Assembly: GCA_028704035.1 (NCBI GenBank)
Contig: JAQVLS010000069.1
Span: forward strand, 1 to 7,649
From: Desulfotomaculaceae bacterium
GTDB lineage: Bacteria; Bacillota; Desulfotomaculia; Desulfotomaculales; Pelotomaculaceae
Length of the DNA stretch: 7,649 nt
Reading direction: 5' to 3'
Shown here: piece after piece, positions 1-5,618 of the stretch
Layout: each line of letters starts with the position of its first letter
Numbering within the stretch: the first letter of the stretch is position 1
Position numbers and translations under genes: made by a program
The notes under the pieces: generated by a model
What the model saw: the letters and a program-made list of their open reading frames with translations, nothing else
Told to the model about the DNA's origin: nothing
Database searches by the model: none

Positions 1-279
1 GGTGATTATTACAACTATGATTATGATTGCATTAGCCGTGACCACAAGATTATAAGAGAACATTTTAATTTTGGAAATTTTTCTGACCGGTTTAAAGGAT
101 TAAAGATTAACGCGAAAACATGTATCAAATGCGGTAAATGTGAAGAAACATGTCAATTAATTAATTTTAAAGCAGTATACCAAACTGAAGATGGATATGC
201 AATTGATGTGGACAAATGCGATGTCTGCGGGAGCTGCTCGAAGATATGCCCTGTAAATGCAATAGAATCATATTATTAA
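1..279 (+). CDS. Two-cluster [4Fe-4S] ferredoxin-domain protein, 3' end only
   Basis: The frame is open from the window edge to a TAA stop, giving the last 92 residues of a longer protein; the start lies outside the window. Two iron-sulfur motifs are visible: Cys41, 44, 47 and 51 (CIKCGKCEETC), and Cys73, 76, 79 and 83 (CDVCGSCSKICP). This is the spacing of a bacterial 2[4Fe-4S] ferredoxin domain. The first motif has Gln where many ferredoxins have Pro after the fourth Cys. The protein ends eight residues after the second cluster, so the ferredoxin domain is C-terminal. The preceding 40 residues are rich in Tyr, Asp and Phe and were not recognised. A low-potential electron-transfer role is implied by the family. 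The missing N-terminus could be a flavodoxin-like domain, a MinD-type ATPase or another oxidoreductase module, and cannot be decided here. Confidence 0.85.
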   Translation, partial: GDYYNYDYDCISRDHKIIREHFNFGNFSDRFKGLKINAKTCIKCGKCEETCQLINFKAVYQTEDGYAIDVDKCDVCGSCSKICPVNAIESYY

Positions 280-286
280 AAGCATG

Positions 287-373
287 ACATGTGAATTGTA
301 GAAGCCGGTGGCCACATTGATCTGAGCACTTCCGGCTATTTTATTTCCATTTTGGAACAAAAAATTCACATGT
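287..373. repeat. Nested inverted repeats, structured intergenic element
   Basis: An 11-bp perfect inverted repeat (ACATGTGAATT at 287-297, AATTCACATGT at 363-373) encloses a second one (AGCCGG at 303-308, CCGGCT at 332-337) and a third small one (TTCC 345-348, GGAA 354-357). The inner AGCCGG stem is followed by a T-rich run (338-353), so it could act as a weak terminator for the ferredoxin-domain gene that ends at 279. The outer arms are longer than a simple terminator needs. As RNA, the whole stretch could fold as a long stem with two internal hairpins. No riboswitch class was recognised. Confidence 0.5.
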
Positions 374-387
374 TGATGCTGTCAACA
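371..387. promoter_or_regulatory. Small palindrome, possible operator upstream of the ABC importer
   Basis: TGTTGA-N5-TCAACA is a perfect dyad about 145 bp upstream of the importer's first gene. It overlaps the right arm of the larger inverted repeat. A poor sigma-A-like pair (TTGATG 373-378, TAGAAT 394-399, spacer only 15 bp) overlaps it, which would suit a repressor site. No convincing promoter was found elsewhere between 280 and 531, so this is a tentative control region. Confidence 0.25.
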
Positions 388-531
388 ATCTGATAGAATT
401 CTATAAGGAGATGCATTGAGGCTCTGCGTGTTATGGGTGAGCATAATTTAAATCACAGACAAAAAGCTGGAAAATACGTGATGATCAGTCCATTTTGAAG
501 GAAATCAGACTGGGAGATAGGGTAGGATTAA

Positions 532-1338
532 ATGAAAAAGTCGATTTGTACAATTATAGTCCTTATTTGCAGTGTTTTAATTATATCCGGATGTGCGCAG
601 GATAAATCAAATGAACTTGTCGTCGGTATGGAGCTTGCGTACCCACCTTTTGAAACAAAGGACGAGTATGGCAATCCGGCCGGTGTAAGCGTTGATTTTG
701 CAAAGGCTTTCGGCGAATATGCCGGCAGGCCGGTAAGGATTGAAAATATCAGCTGGGACGGGTTAATCCCCGCGCTGCAGACCGGCAAGGTCGATATGGT
801 GGTTTCCTCCATGACCATAAAGGAAGAGAGGCTGGAAAAGGTAGACTTCTCCAAGCCCTACGCGAAATCTCTCCTGGCGCTGCTTGTAAACAGCAGGTCG
901 GACGTCGGCAAGGCAGAGGACCTGGACCAGGCAGGGAAGGTAGTTGCTGTAAAGACTGGCTCAACCGGGCAGATCTATGCTGAGAAAAACCTGGCGAAGG
1001 CAAAAATCATACCGTTCCCGGACGAAAGTGCTTGTGTCACAGAGGTTTCACAGGGTAAAGCAGATGCGTTCATATATGACCAGCTAACTATTTACAGGAA
1101 CAACAAGAAAAACCCGGATACCACAAAAGCTGTTTTCATACCCTTCCAGGGTGTTGAGTACTGGGGGGTGGGAGTAAAGAAAGGCAACCAGGAACTCCTG
1201 GATCAAATAAACGCATTTATTGATGAGTTCTATGCCCAAAACGGGTTTGATGCAATTACTGAAAAATACCTGAAAGAAGAAAAAGAAGCCTTTGACAGGA
1301 ACGGCTTTGAGTGGTTCTTTTCAGATTTGCATAAATAA
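532..1338 (+). CDS. Amino acid ABC transporter substrate-binding lipoprotein
   Basis: This 268-residue protein is the extracytoplasmic receptor of a polar amino acid importer (solute-binding protein family 3). The N-terminus is a lipoprotein signal: MKKS, a hydrophobic stretch, then the lipobox IISGC with the lipidated Cys at 21, so the mature protein would be anchored to the outer face of the membrane. Family hallmarks follow: ELAYPPFE near residues 34-41, GVSVDFAKAF 51-60, SSMTIKEER 92-100 with the Thr95 and Arg100 expected to hold the ligand, KTGSTG 141-146, and DAFIYD 178-183 with Asp183 expected to bind the alpha-amino group. Length is normal for the family. The start is supported by a GTAGGA site just upstream. 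Permease and ATPase genes follow directly, 10 bp apart and then overlapping, so the three form one operon. The amino acid carried cannot be read from the sequence. Confidence 0.93.
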   Translation: MKKSICTIIVLICSVLIISGCAQDKSNELVVGMELAYPPFETKDEYGNPAGVSVDFAKAFGEYAGRPVRIENISWDGLIPALQTGKVDMVVSSMTIKEERLEKVDFSKPYAKSLLALLVNSRSDVGKAEDLDQAGKVVAVKTGSTGQIYAEKNLAKAKIIPFPDESACVTEVSQGKADAFIYDQLTIYRNNKKNPDTTKAVFIPFQGVEYWGVGVKKGNQELLDQINAFIDEFYAQNGFDAITEKYLKEEKEAFDRNGFEWFFSDLHK

Positions 1339-1348
1339 GAGGTAAAAC

Positions 1349-2134
1349 ATGCTAATGCGCAGGCTTTTTATCAGGGACAGCGAAAACGAAAAGGATTTGC
1401 TCCCAAAAGCTTTTAATATCATTATCGCAGTGGTCCTTTTCATGTTGTTCTTTCTTTTTTCGATCAAGCGCCTGGGAATGGAGTTTGATTTCAGCTTCCT
1501 GTGGTCCTTCCGGTACAGGCTGGCCCAGGGCTTTGCCGCAACCGTGGCCCTTAGCCTGGCTAGCCTGGCGGTGAGCCTGCTTCTTGGTTTTTTATCTGCT
1601 CTGGCGAATAATTCAAGGATCCTGGCCATTTCTTATTTTTCAAAAGTATATGTACAGTTTTTCAGGGGAACGCCGATGATCATGCAGGTTTACCTGTTTT
1701 TCTATATCATCGGCACTGCCTGGGGTGTGGACAACAGGTTTTGGGCCGGGGTTCTGATTCTTTCTATTTTTGAAGGAGCATATATTTCTGAAATAATAAG
1801 AGGAGGCATAGGTTCAATCGAATATACCCAGCTGGAGGCGGCCAAGGCGGTCGGCCTTAAAAGCGGGCAGACGTTGCGACTGATAGTCCTGCCGCAGATC
1901 ATAAAGCGCACCCTGCCTTCCCTGGCCGGACAATTTGCGTCTATAATTAAGGATTCCTCGCTGCTGTCTCTGATCTCTGTTATTGAACTGACCCAGACCA
2001 TCAGGGAAATCAGCGCTTCAAATTTTGCCATGTTTGAGTGCTACATCTTCCTGGGTCTTTTGTACTTGACACTTACTTTCCCAATATCAATGTATACAAG
2101 GTACTTGGAGAGCAGGTTCAGCTATGAGAATTGA
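1349..2134 (+). CDS. Amino acid ABC transporter permease (HisM/GlnP type)
   Basis: A 261-residue integral membrane protein of the polar amino acid permease family. About five hydrophobic segments are visible: roughly residues 22-38, 62-86, 93-122, 131-148 and 228-246. The cytoplasmic EAA loop, which docks on the ATPase, is clear at 163-182 (EAAKAVGL, a central Gly, then LIVLPQ). The family-typical FRGTP lies at 105-109. The N-terminal extension of about 20 charged residues is a little longer than usual. The gene follows the receptor gene by 10 bp with a good AGAGGT site. Its last 11 bp overlap the ATPase start, implying translational coupling. With only one permease gene in the operon, the channel would be a homodimer, which is an inference from copy number. 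Confidence 0.94.
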   Translation: MLMRRLFIRDSENEKDLLPKAFNIIIAVVLFMLFFLFSIKRLGMEFDFSFLWSFRYRLAQGFAATVALSLASLAVSLLLGFLSALANNSRILAISYFSKVYVQFFRGTPMIMQVYLFFYIIGTAWGVDNRFWAGVLILSIFEGAYISEIIRGGIGSIEYTQLEAAKAVGLKSGQTLRLIVLPQIIKRTLPSLAGQFASIIKDSSLLSLISVIELTQTIREISASNFAMFECYIFLGLLYLTLTFPISMYTRYLESRFSYEN

Positions 2135-2861
2135 ACTTGCAGGTGTGTCTAAAACCTTTTCAGACAGGAACAAGGCGCTGGACGGTATTACTTACAGGGA
2201 AGATTTTAATGTCCTGGCCGTGATCGGGCCGTCGGGGGGAGGAAAGTCCACCCTGTTGAGAATCCTCGGGGGCCTCATCGCGCCGTCATCCGGGGAAGTG
2301 GCCTTTAATGGGAACAAAGTCTACTATGATGAAAAGCATTTAATCCGGTATCGCCGGGAAATCGGCTTTGTGTTCCAGGCCAAGGGCCTGTTTAACCACC
2401 TAACCGCCAGGCAGAATATCATTTTGCCGCTGGTAAATGTCCACGGGTACTCAAAAACCAGTGCGGAGTCAGTCGCGGACAATTTGCTTGACCGTTTTGG
2501 ACTGTCCGGGGGCAGCCACAAGTTTCCCCATGAGCTCTCCGGCGGCCAGCAGCAGAGAGTGGCCATCGCCAGGGCTGTCGCCGTCAAACCAAAGCTGCTT
2601 TTGCTTGACGAACCGACAAGTGCCCTGGACCCGGAGCTCACCAATGAAGTCCTCGATTTAATCAATGAGCTTAGAAGTGATGGATTGAACATTATCCTTG
2701 TCACCCACGAGATGGGTTTCGCCAAAAAGGCCTGCGACAAGCTGATGTTTATTGTAAACGGCAGGCTGGCGGAGTGGGGAGACAGCGAAAAGCTGTTCAC
2801 CAGACCTGGAACGGCGGAACTGGCCGGGTTTTTAAGCAAAGTACTGGAATGGAATGTTTAA
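2124..2861 (+). CDS. Amino acid ABC transporter ATP-binding protein
   Basis: This 245-residue ATPase powers the importer and would work as a homodimer on the cytoplasmic face. All nucleotide-binding motifs are intact: Walker A GPSGGGKST at 35-43, Q-loop Gln85, signature LSGGQQQR at 138-145, Walker B LLLLDE at 158-163 followed by the D-loop SALD at 166-169, and switch His195. The length and the TSALDPELTNEV stretch match the GlnQ/HisP class of polar amino acid importers. It lacks the conserved leader after strand 1 seen in some GlnQ proteins (no FG.N.VL.G), having YREDFNVLAVIGPSG instead, so it is a somewhat divergent member. The start codon lies inside the permease gene (11-bp overlap). The operon ends at the strong hairpin beginning four bases after the stop. 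Confidence 0.95.
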   Translation: MRIELAGVSKTFSDRNKALDGITYREDFNVLAVIGPSGGGKSTLLRILGGLIAPSSGEVAFNGNKVYYDEKHLIRYRREIGFVFQAKGLFNHLTARQNIILPLVNVHGYSKTSAESVADNLLDRFGLSGGSHKFPHELSGGQQQRVAIARAVAVKPKLLLLDEPTSALDPELTNEVLDLINELRSDGLNIILVTHEMGFAKKACDKLMFIVNGRLAEWGDSEKLFTRPGTAELAGFLSKVLEWNV

Positions 2862-2864
2862 TAA

Positions 2865-2921
2865 ATAATAAATAACGAACCAAGGGAGTCCATTCAGGCC
2901 CCTTGGTCCGTTATTTATTAT
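2865..2921. terminator. Strong bidirectional intrinsic terminator
   Basis: A 22-bp stem (2865-2886 with 2900-2921) is broken by one A/C mismatch and closed by a 13-base loop. The inner part is GC-rich (CCAAGGG with CCCTTGG) and the outer part is A+T-rich on both sides, so either strand gives a U-rich tail after the GC-rich core. It begins four bases after the ABC operon stop and lies about 75 bp past the stop of nagB on the other strand, so it can end both converging transcripts. Confidence 0.85.
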
Positions 2922-2997
2922 CAGAATTACCCATAGCCCTAGAAGTAACCCCAACCAGTGTTCATGACAGCGATATGGCTCTTCCGATATCTGACTT

Positions 2998-3813
2998 TTA
3001 TATTCCGTATTGGAACCTCATCTTTGCTACATGTTTGTAATGATCAGAATGCATCAATTTGGATGCTGCCGCTGCATCAAGCACAACCGAGATGCCTCCG
3101 CTGTGCAGTTGTATGGCCGATGCTGTAACCTGTGACGTAATCGGTCCTTCCAGACATTTGGCAACGATATCGGCTTTCTTGTAGCCATTTACAATCATTA
3201 GAACATTCTTTGCGTCCAGTATAGTTCCAACTCCCATTGAAATGGCGAAGTGTGGCATCTGATCGCGTTCGATATTTGCCTTTTTGTAGAAAGACTTATA
3301 GTTGTCATCCAAGGTCTGTTTTGTCAATGCCACTATTCTCGTTCTTGATCCAAGGGATGAACCAGGCTCATTGAAGCCCCAATGCCCATCGCCGCCAAGT
3401 CCCAAAAGCTGCAAATCAATGCCGCCGGCTTTCTTGATTTCTTCTTCATACCACATGCAAAACTTTTTCGGTTCTTTTGTTTGGGCATCGGGTATGTGGA
3501 TATTTTCCCTTTTGATATTGATATGCTTGAATAGTTCCTCGTGCATGAACCTAGCATAGCTTTGATCCATATCATAGGTCTTTTCCATATCTATTCCTAC
3601 GCCAAGGTATTCATCCAAATTAAACGTTCTGACCCGCGAAAAATCAAGGCCCTCTTCCCTGTGCATTCTGACCAACTCCTGATATGTGCCGATAGGGGTA
3701 CTTCCTGTTGCCAGTCCAAGCACAAAGTCTGGCTTGGATTTGACATAACCTGCAATAATTTCAGCAGCATATTTGCTCATTTGTCTATAATTTTCTAGGA
3801 TTACAATATTCAT
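2998..3813 (-). CDS. nagB: Glucosamine-6-phosphate deaminase
   Basis: This 271-residue cytoplasmic enzyme converts glucosamine-6-phosphate to fructose-6-phosphate and ammonia, feeding amino sugars into glycolysis. The sugar-phosphate loop ATGSTP is at 35-40. The active-site stretch FNLDEY is at 64-69, with the catalytic-base position Asp67 (equivalent to E. coli Asp72). GDGHWGFNEPG at 141-151 holds Asp142, His144 and Glu149 (E. coli Asp141, His143, Glu148). SRTRI at 156-160 and SAIQLHSGG near the C-terminus are also typical. The residue after His144 is Trp, where an aliphatic residue is usual. Length matches the family. The ATG has an excellent GGAGGAG site. No nagA, PTS or regulator gene is adjacent, so it stands alone under its own promoter. 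It could serve cell-wall or exogenous amino-sugar breakdown. Confidence 0.95.
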   Translation of the reverse strand: MNIVILENYRQMSKYAAEIIAGYVKSKPDFVLGLATGSTPIGTYQELVRMHREEGLDFSRVRTFNLDEYLGVGIDMEKTYDMDQSYARFMHEELFKHINIKRENIHIPDAQTKEPKKFCMWYEEEIKKAGGIDLQLLGLGGDGHWGFNEPGSSLGSRTRIVALTKQTLDDNYKSFYKKANIERDQMPHFAISMGVGTILDAKNVLMIVNGYKKADIVAKCLEGPITSQVTASAIQLHSGGISVVLDAAAASKLMHSDHYKHVAKMRFQYGI

Positions 3814-3888
3814 GTTTACTCCTCCAGGCTTCTACGATGTTGCTAAAAAGATTTAACCCGTTTATTGGTAAATGTGCAATTTGATTAT

Positions 3889-3917
3889 ACTATAAGTATT
3901 TTCAACCTTAATTGCAA
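3889..3917 (-). promoter_or_regulatory. Candidate sigma-A promoter of nagB
   Basis: On the minus strand, TTGCAA (3912-3917) and TATAGT (3889-3894) are separated by 17 bp, about 75 bp upstream of the nagB start. A perfect TATAAT (3884-3889) overlaps the -10 element and could be used with a TTAAGG 16 bp upstream instead. A 7-bp inverted repeat, TGCAATT near 3875-3881 and AATTGCA near 3910-3916, brackets the promoter and might be an operator. No match to the GntR-type NagR site was noticed. Confidence 0.45.
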
Positions 3918-3947
3918 TAGGCGATGCACCACTTATCAAACGTTTTA

Positions 3948-3993
3948 AACCGGCCACTTTAAAATTGATATTTGGTGTCATTGGTGTCCGGTT
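3948..3993. repeat. Inverted repeat with tandem TTGGTGTC copies
   Basis: AACCGGCCAC (3948-3957) and GTGTCCGGTT (3984-3993) are inverted copies matching at 9 of 10 positions. Two direct copies of TTGGTGTC (3972-3979 and 3981-3988) have a 9-bp period. A further dyad, TTTTAAA...TTTAAAA, overlaps the left arm. Arranged upstream of a transposase-like fragment, these could be the terminal sequence or transposase-binding repeats of an insertion sequence. No element was identified by name. Confidence 0.35.
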
Positions 3994-4105
3994 AAGCCCT
4001 AAATATATCATCATCAGCCAGGTTTGGCACCTTTGCCCTGGGAAATAAGTGACGAATATTGTTGGTATTGTTCTTTAAAAAAGAAGGAATGAGTCGCTTT
4101 TTTTT

Positions 4106-4146
4106 GTGGAATTCTTCTCCAAACACTGCTCACGAGGAGGTTCCAC
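4106..4146 (+). promoter_or_regulatory. Hairpin that could sequester a ribosome binding site
   Basis: GTGGAA (4106-4111) pairs with TTCCAC (4141-4146), and inside it CTCC (4117-4120) can pair with the GGAG of the GAGGAGG ribosome site (4134-4140). In RNA this would hide the ribosome site of the following TTG-started frame. Hiding the transposase ribosome site in readthrough transcripts is a known way insertion sequences limit activation from outside promoters. Confidence 0.35.
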
Positions 4147-4147
4147 A

Positions 4148-4234
4148 TTGGCTCCAATTCCCGGAAAAATTAATCCGTACGAAATCGAAAATGTTCTAAA
4201 CAAGATGTTTTCCCCGGAGTGGCTGAGAGCTTGA
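4148..4234 (+). pseudogene. Truncated 5' fragment of a transposase-like gene
   Basis: A 28-codon frame starts with TTG, 7 bp after a near-perfect GAGGAGG ribosome site, and ends at a TGA. The peptide begins LAPIPGKINPYEIENVL and ends in FSPEWLRA. This resembles, from memory only, the start of IS4-type transposases found in clostridial genomes, where a segment like EWLRETAR continues into several hundred residues. Here the similarity stops at WLR, immediately before an unrelated terminator hairpin, so the rest of the gene has been lost by deletion. The strong ribosome site in front of so short a frame supports a decayed gene. It could also be a genuine short peptide. Confidence 0.4.
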
Positions 4235-4242
4235 AAAAATGT

Positions 4243-4277
4243 AACTGCGCTGCCTTTTTTAAAAGGTCGGCGCAGTT
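4243..4277. terminator. Intrinsic terminator, probably for the 120-residue protein gene
   Basis: AACTGCGC (4243-4250) pairs with GCGCAGTT (4270-4277), with further partial pairing inside (GCC/GGT, then T-run/A-run). A T-run follows on the plus strand (4276-4281). On the minus strand a six-T run follows three bases after the stem. It lies 50 bp past the stop of the minus-strand gene at 4327-4689, which it most likely terminates. It would also stop plus-strand transcripts from the transposase remnant. Confidence 0.75.
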
Positions 4278-4326
4278 TTTTATATAAAAAATTATGCTGT
4301 CCCTGAAATTATGGATAAGCTTCTTT

Positions 4327-4689
4327 TTAAACCAGACCACCATGTTTGCTGATTATTTCTGATACCTTTCCCTGTTTATCAGCAGGGGTCGATACTGTCA
4401 GCATAAATTTTTGGTCCTGGTCACTGCTTCCTCTGCGGGACTCACCTGACTCGTTAAAGACGTTTTCCGCTTGAATAGATTCACCTTTATCCCTGGTATA
4501 TTCGGTCGGCTGGACCCGGGTTAAAATTATAGGGTTCTCATAATAAGGGTCACCGTCTGTTACATTTAAAAGGATGTCTACTTTAGGTGTACCCAATCCG
4601 GTATCCTGGATTGAATCCGCCGCGTCGCGCGCTGCCTTGCTGGCGGTGAAATATGCCACGGTTGTTTTATCATTTGTGTTGCTAATCAT
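4327..4689 (-). CDS. Hypothetical 120-residue acidic protein
   Basis: I do not recognise this protein. The start is well supported: ATG with an AGAGGTG site at normal spacing. It has no signal peptide, membrane segment or cysteine and should be a soluble cytoplasmic protein. The N-terminal part (TVAYFTASKAARDAADSIQ) reads as a beta strand followed by a helix. A hydrophilic, charged middle (about residues 64-92, with a run ESGESRRGSSDQDQK) is probably a flexible loop. The C-terminal part (FMLTVSTPADKQGKVSEIIS) is again strand-helix. That two-unit pattern recalls small general-stress proteins of the YflT type, in which a strand carrying V.V is followed by a helix and ends at a Gly-rich tail, but the match is only in outline. 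It appears to be a single-gene unit with its own terminator. Confidence 0.75.
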   Translation of the reverse strand: MISNTNDKTTVAYFTASKAARDAADSIQDTGLGTPKVDILLNVTDGDPYYENPIILTRVQPTEYTRDKGESIQAENVFNESGESRRGSSDQDQKFMLTVSTPADKQGKVSEIISKHGGLV

Positions 4690-4826
4690 GAAAGCACCTC
4701 TTTTTGCTTAATTTTCACCGTGGCTGAAGATTTTATCCCGGTTTTTCTTAAAAATGCAGACCTATAAATCGGTGTAAGGTTTTGCATTGTATCTGGCCGC
4801 GATACTGTTGCATATAAGTAAATAAT

Positions 4827-5447
4827 TCAAGCCTGACCCCAGCCGATCCATTGAATTTTTTCGCCCTTTCTTTTAGGGGCGGGCGGGTCCTGATCAGGAT
4901 AACCGATGGTAACTACAGAAACGAGCTCCATATCCGTAATGCCCATCTCTTCATTAATTGCGTCTTCGGCGTGCTTGGGAGCAGTCAGCCAACAGGTGCC
5001 CAGGCCTTTTTCTTTGGCTAGCAGCAGGATGTTCTGGATGAGAGCAGATGCGCTCAGTGAATTGACAAAGCGGTCGTATTCAATTTTATACTTTTCCGAC
5101 ATGCTCATGTCCTTACTGAGATCATAGGTGTGTTTCGGCATATAGACCATCAGCAGCACCGGGGCGCCGCCGAGACCCTTGAAGAAATTCATGGTGATCT
5201 CCACAATTTTTTCCGGAAACAGTTTATCAAGTTTAGGTTTTAAAACCTGACTGGCCTGAATCATGCTTTTAAACAGTATTTCTTTTTTTTCACCTTTAAC
5301 AACATAAATGTACCAGTTCTGCCTGTTCGTGCCCGACGGCGCCCACAGCGCGTCTTCCAGCAGTTCATTTAAAACCTCCCGGGGGATATCTTTGTCCTGA
5401 TACTTACGTATGCTTCGGCGCCCTTTGATAATTTCACTTAGATTCAC
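4827..5447 (-). CDS. Nitroreductase family protein (FMN-dependent)
   Basis: This 206-residue cytoplasmic flavoenzyme belongs to the nitroreductase superfamily, whose members use FMN and NAD(P)H to reduce nitro groups, quinones and related substrates. The FMN-binding N-terminus GRRSIRKY is at 9-16, followed by APSGTNRQNW at 36-45 with the expected Ser, Asn and Gln contacts. The C-terminal GLGTCWLT is at 148-155, and the tail GYPDQDPPAPKRK at 182-194 is typical. The central insertion (about 65-125) is longer than in minimal members and probably forms the substrate lid. There are no iron-sulfur motifs. The start is GTG with a GAGGTGG site at good spacing. No hairpin follows the gene, so some transcripts may run on into the downstream 120-residue protein gene on the same strand. 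The natural substrate is unknown. Confidence 0.92.
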   Translation of the reverse strand: MNLSEIIKGRRSIRKYQDKDIPREVLNELLEDALWAPSGTNRQNWYIYVVKGEKKEILFKSMIQASQVLKPKLDKLFPEKIVEITMNFFKGLGGAPVLLMVYMPKHTYDLSKDMSMSEKYKIEYDRFVNSLSASALIQNILLLAKEKGLGTCWLTAPKHAEDAINEEMGITDMELVSVVTIGYPDQDPPAPKRKGEKIQWIGWGQA

Positions 5448-5479
5448 TTATGCCACCTCGTTTCAATTTTGTTCTTACA

Positions 5480-5507
5480 TGTATATTCTAATAGAAAATA
5501 CAGTCAA
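5480..5507 (-). promoter_or_regulatory. Candidate promoter of the nitroreductase gene
   Basis: On the minus strand TTGACT (5502-5507) and TATACA (5480-5485) are 16 bp apart, about 35 bp upstream of the GTG start. The -35 lies inside one copy of the AGTCAAAA repeat, so a regulator bound there would compete with or help RNA polymerase. Confidence 0.45.
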
Positions 5508-5531
5508 AAATCCAGAAAAGTGAGTCAAAAT
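5502..5531. repeat. Direct repeat AGTCAAAA, 22-bp period
   Basis: AGTCAAAA occurs at 5502-5509 and again at 5524-5531, two helical turns apart, in the 171-bp divergent control region between the nitroreductase and flavodoxin/ferredoxin genes. Same-face direct repeats of this spacing suit a response-regulator-type activator or repressor. No specific regulator was recognised. Confidence 0.35.
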
Positions 5532-5553
5532 TTAAATATTCATTAATTATACA

Positions 5554-5583
5554 TTGAACATTTTGTGCGTTTGTTGTTAAGAT
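5554..5583 (+). promoter_or_regulatory. Candidate promoter of the flavodoxin/ferredoxin gene
   Basis: TTGAAC (5554-5559) and TAAGAT (5578-5583) are 18 bp apart, each matching sigma-A consensus at four of six positions, about 35 bp upstream of the ATG. The region is A+T-rich and no better pair was seen. Confidence 0.35.
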
Positions 5584-5618
5584 TAGGATAAATCAAATCT
5601 CAAGGGGCGAAAGGGAAT

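Larger units (their letters stand above)
3918..4147. other. Non-coding stretch between the nagB promoter and the transposase remnant
   Basis: No open frame with a plausible start and ribosome site was seen here. The stretch holds the repeat cluster at 3948-3993, a small CCAG...CTGG dyad near 4020-4041, an A/T-rich run near 4074-4105, and the hairpin that covers the ribosome site at 4134-4140. It reads as upstream and terminal DNA of a decayed insertion sequence rather than as a gene. Confidence 0.4.

Noticed and set aside
411..450. Possible leader peptide after AAGGAG at 405-410 (ATG CAT TGA, or an overlapping TTG frame of about 11 codons)
   Set aside because: The frames are too short and there is no run of one amino acid codon or attenuator hairpin set to support an attenuation leader.
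280..531. Riboswitch or T-box upstream of the amino acid importer
   Set aside because: No T-box AGGGTGG motif or recognised riboswitch core was found; only the inverted repeats described.
1321..1629. Minus-strand open frame across the receptor-permease junction
   Set aside because: It is antisense to two certain genes and their ribosome site, and the translation has no family features.
2324..2839. A 171-codon open frame on the minus strand inside the ATPase gene
   Set aside because: It lies wholly opposite a gene with every ABC ATPase motif intact; its translation is Ser/Leu-rich with no recognisable domain, as expected of an antisense shadow.
3814..4326. Search for tRNA, CRISPR repeats or a small regulatory RNA in the longest gene-free stretch
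   Set aside because: No cloverleaf, regularly spaced repeats or promoter-terminator pair on one strand was seen; only the transposase relic and short repeats.
4690..4826. Promoter for the 120-residue protein gene (TAAAAT-like element and GTATC...GATAC dyad on the minus strand)
   Set aside because: No -35 at acceptable spacing matched better than chance; the gene may partly rely on readthrough from the nitroreductase gene.
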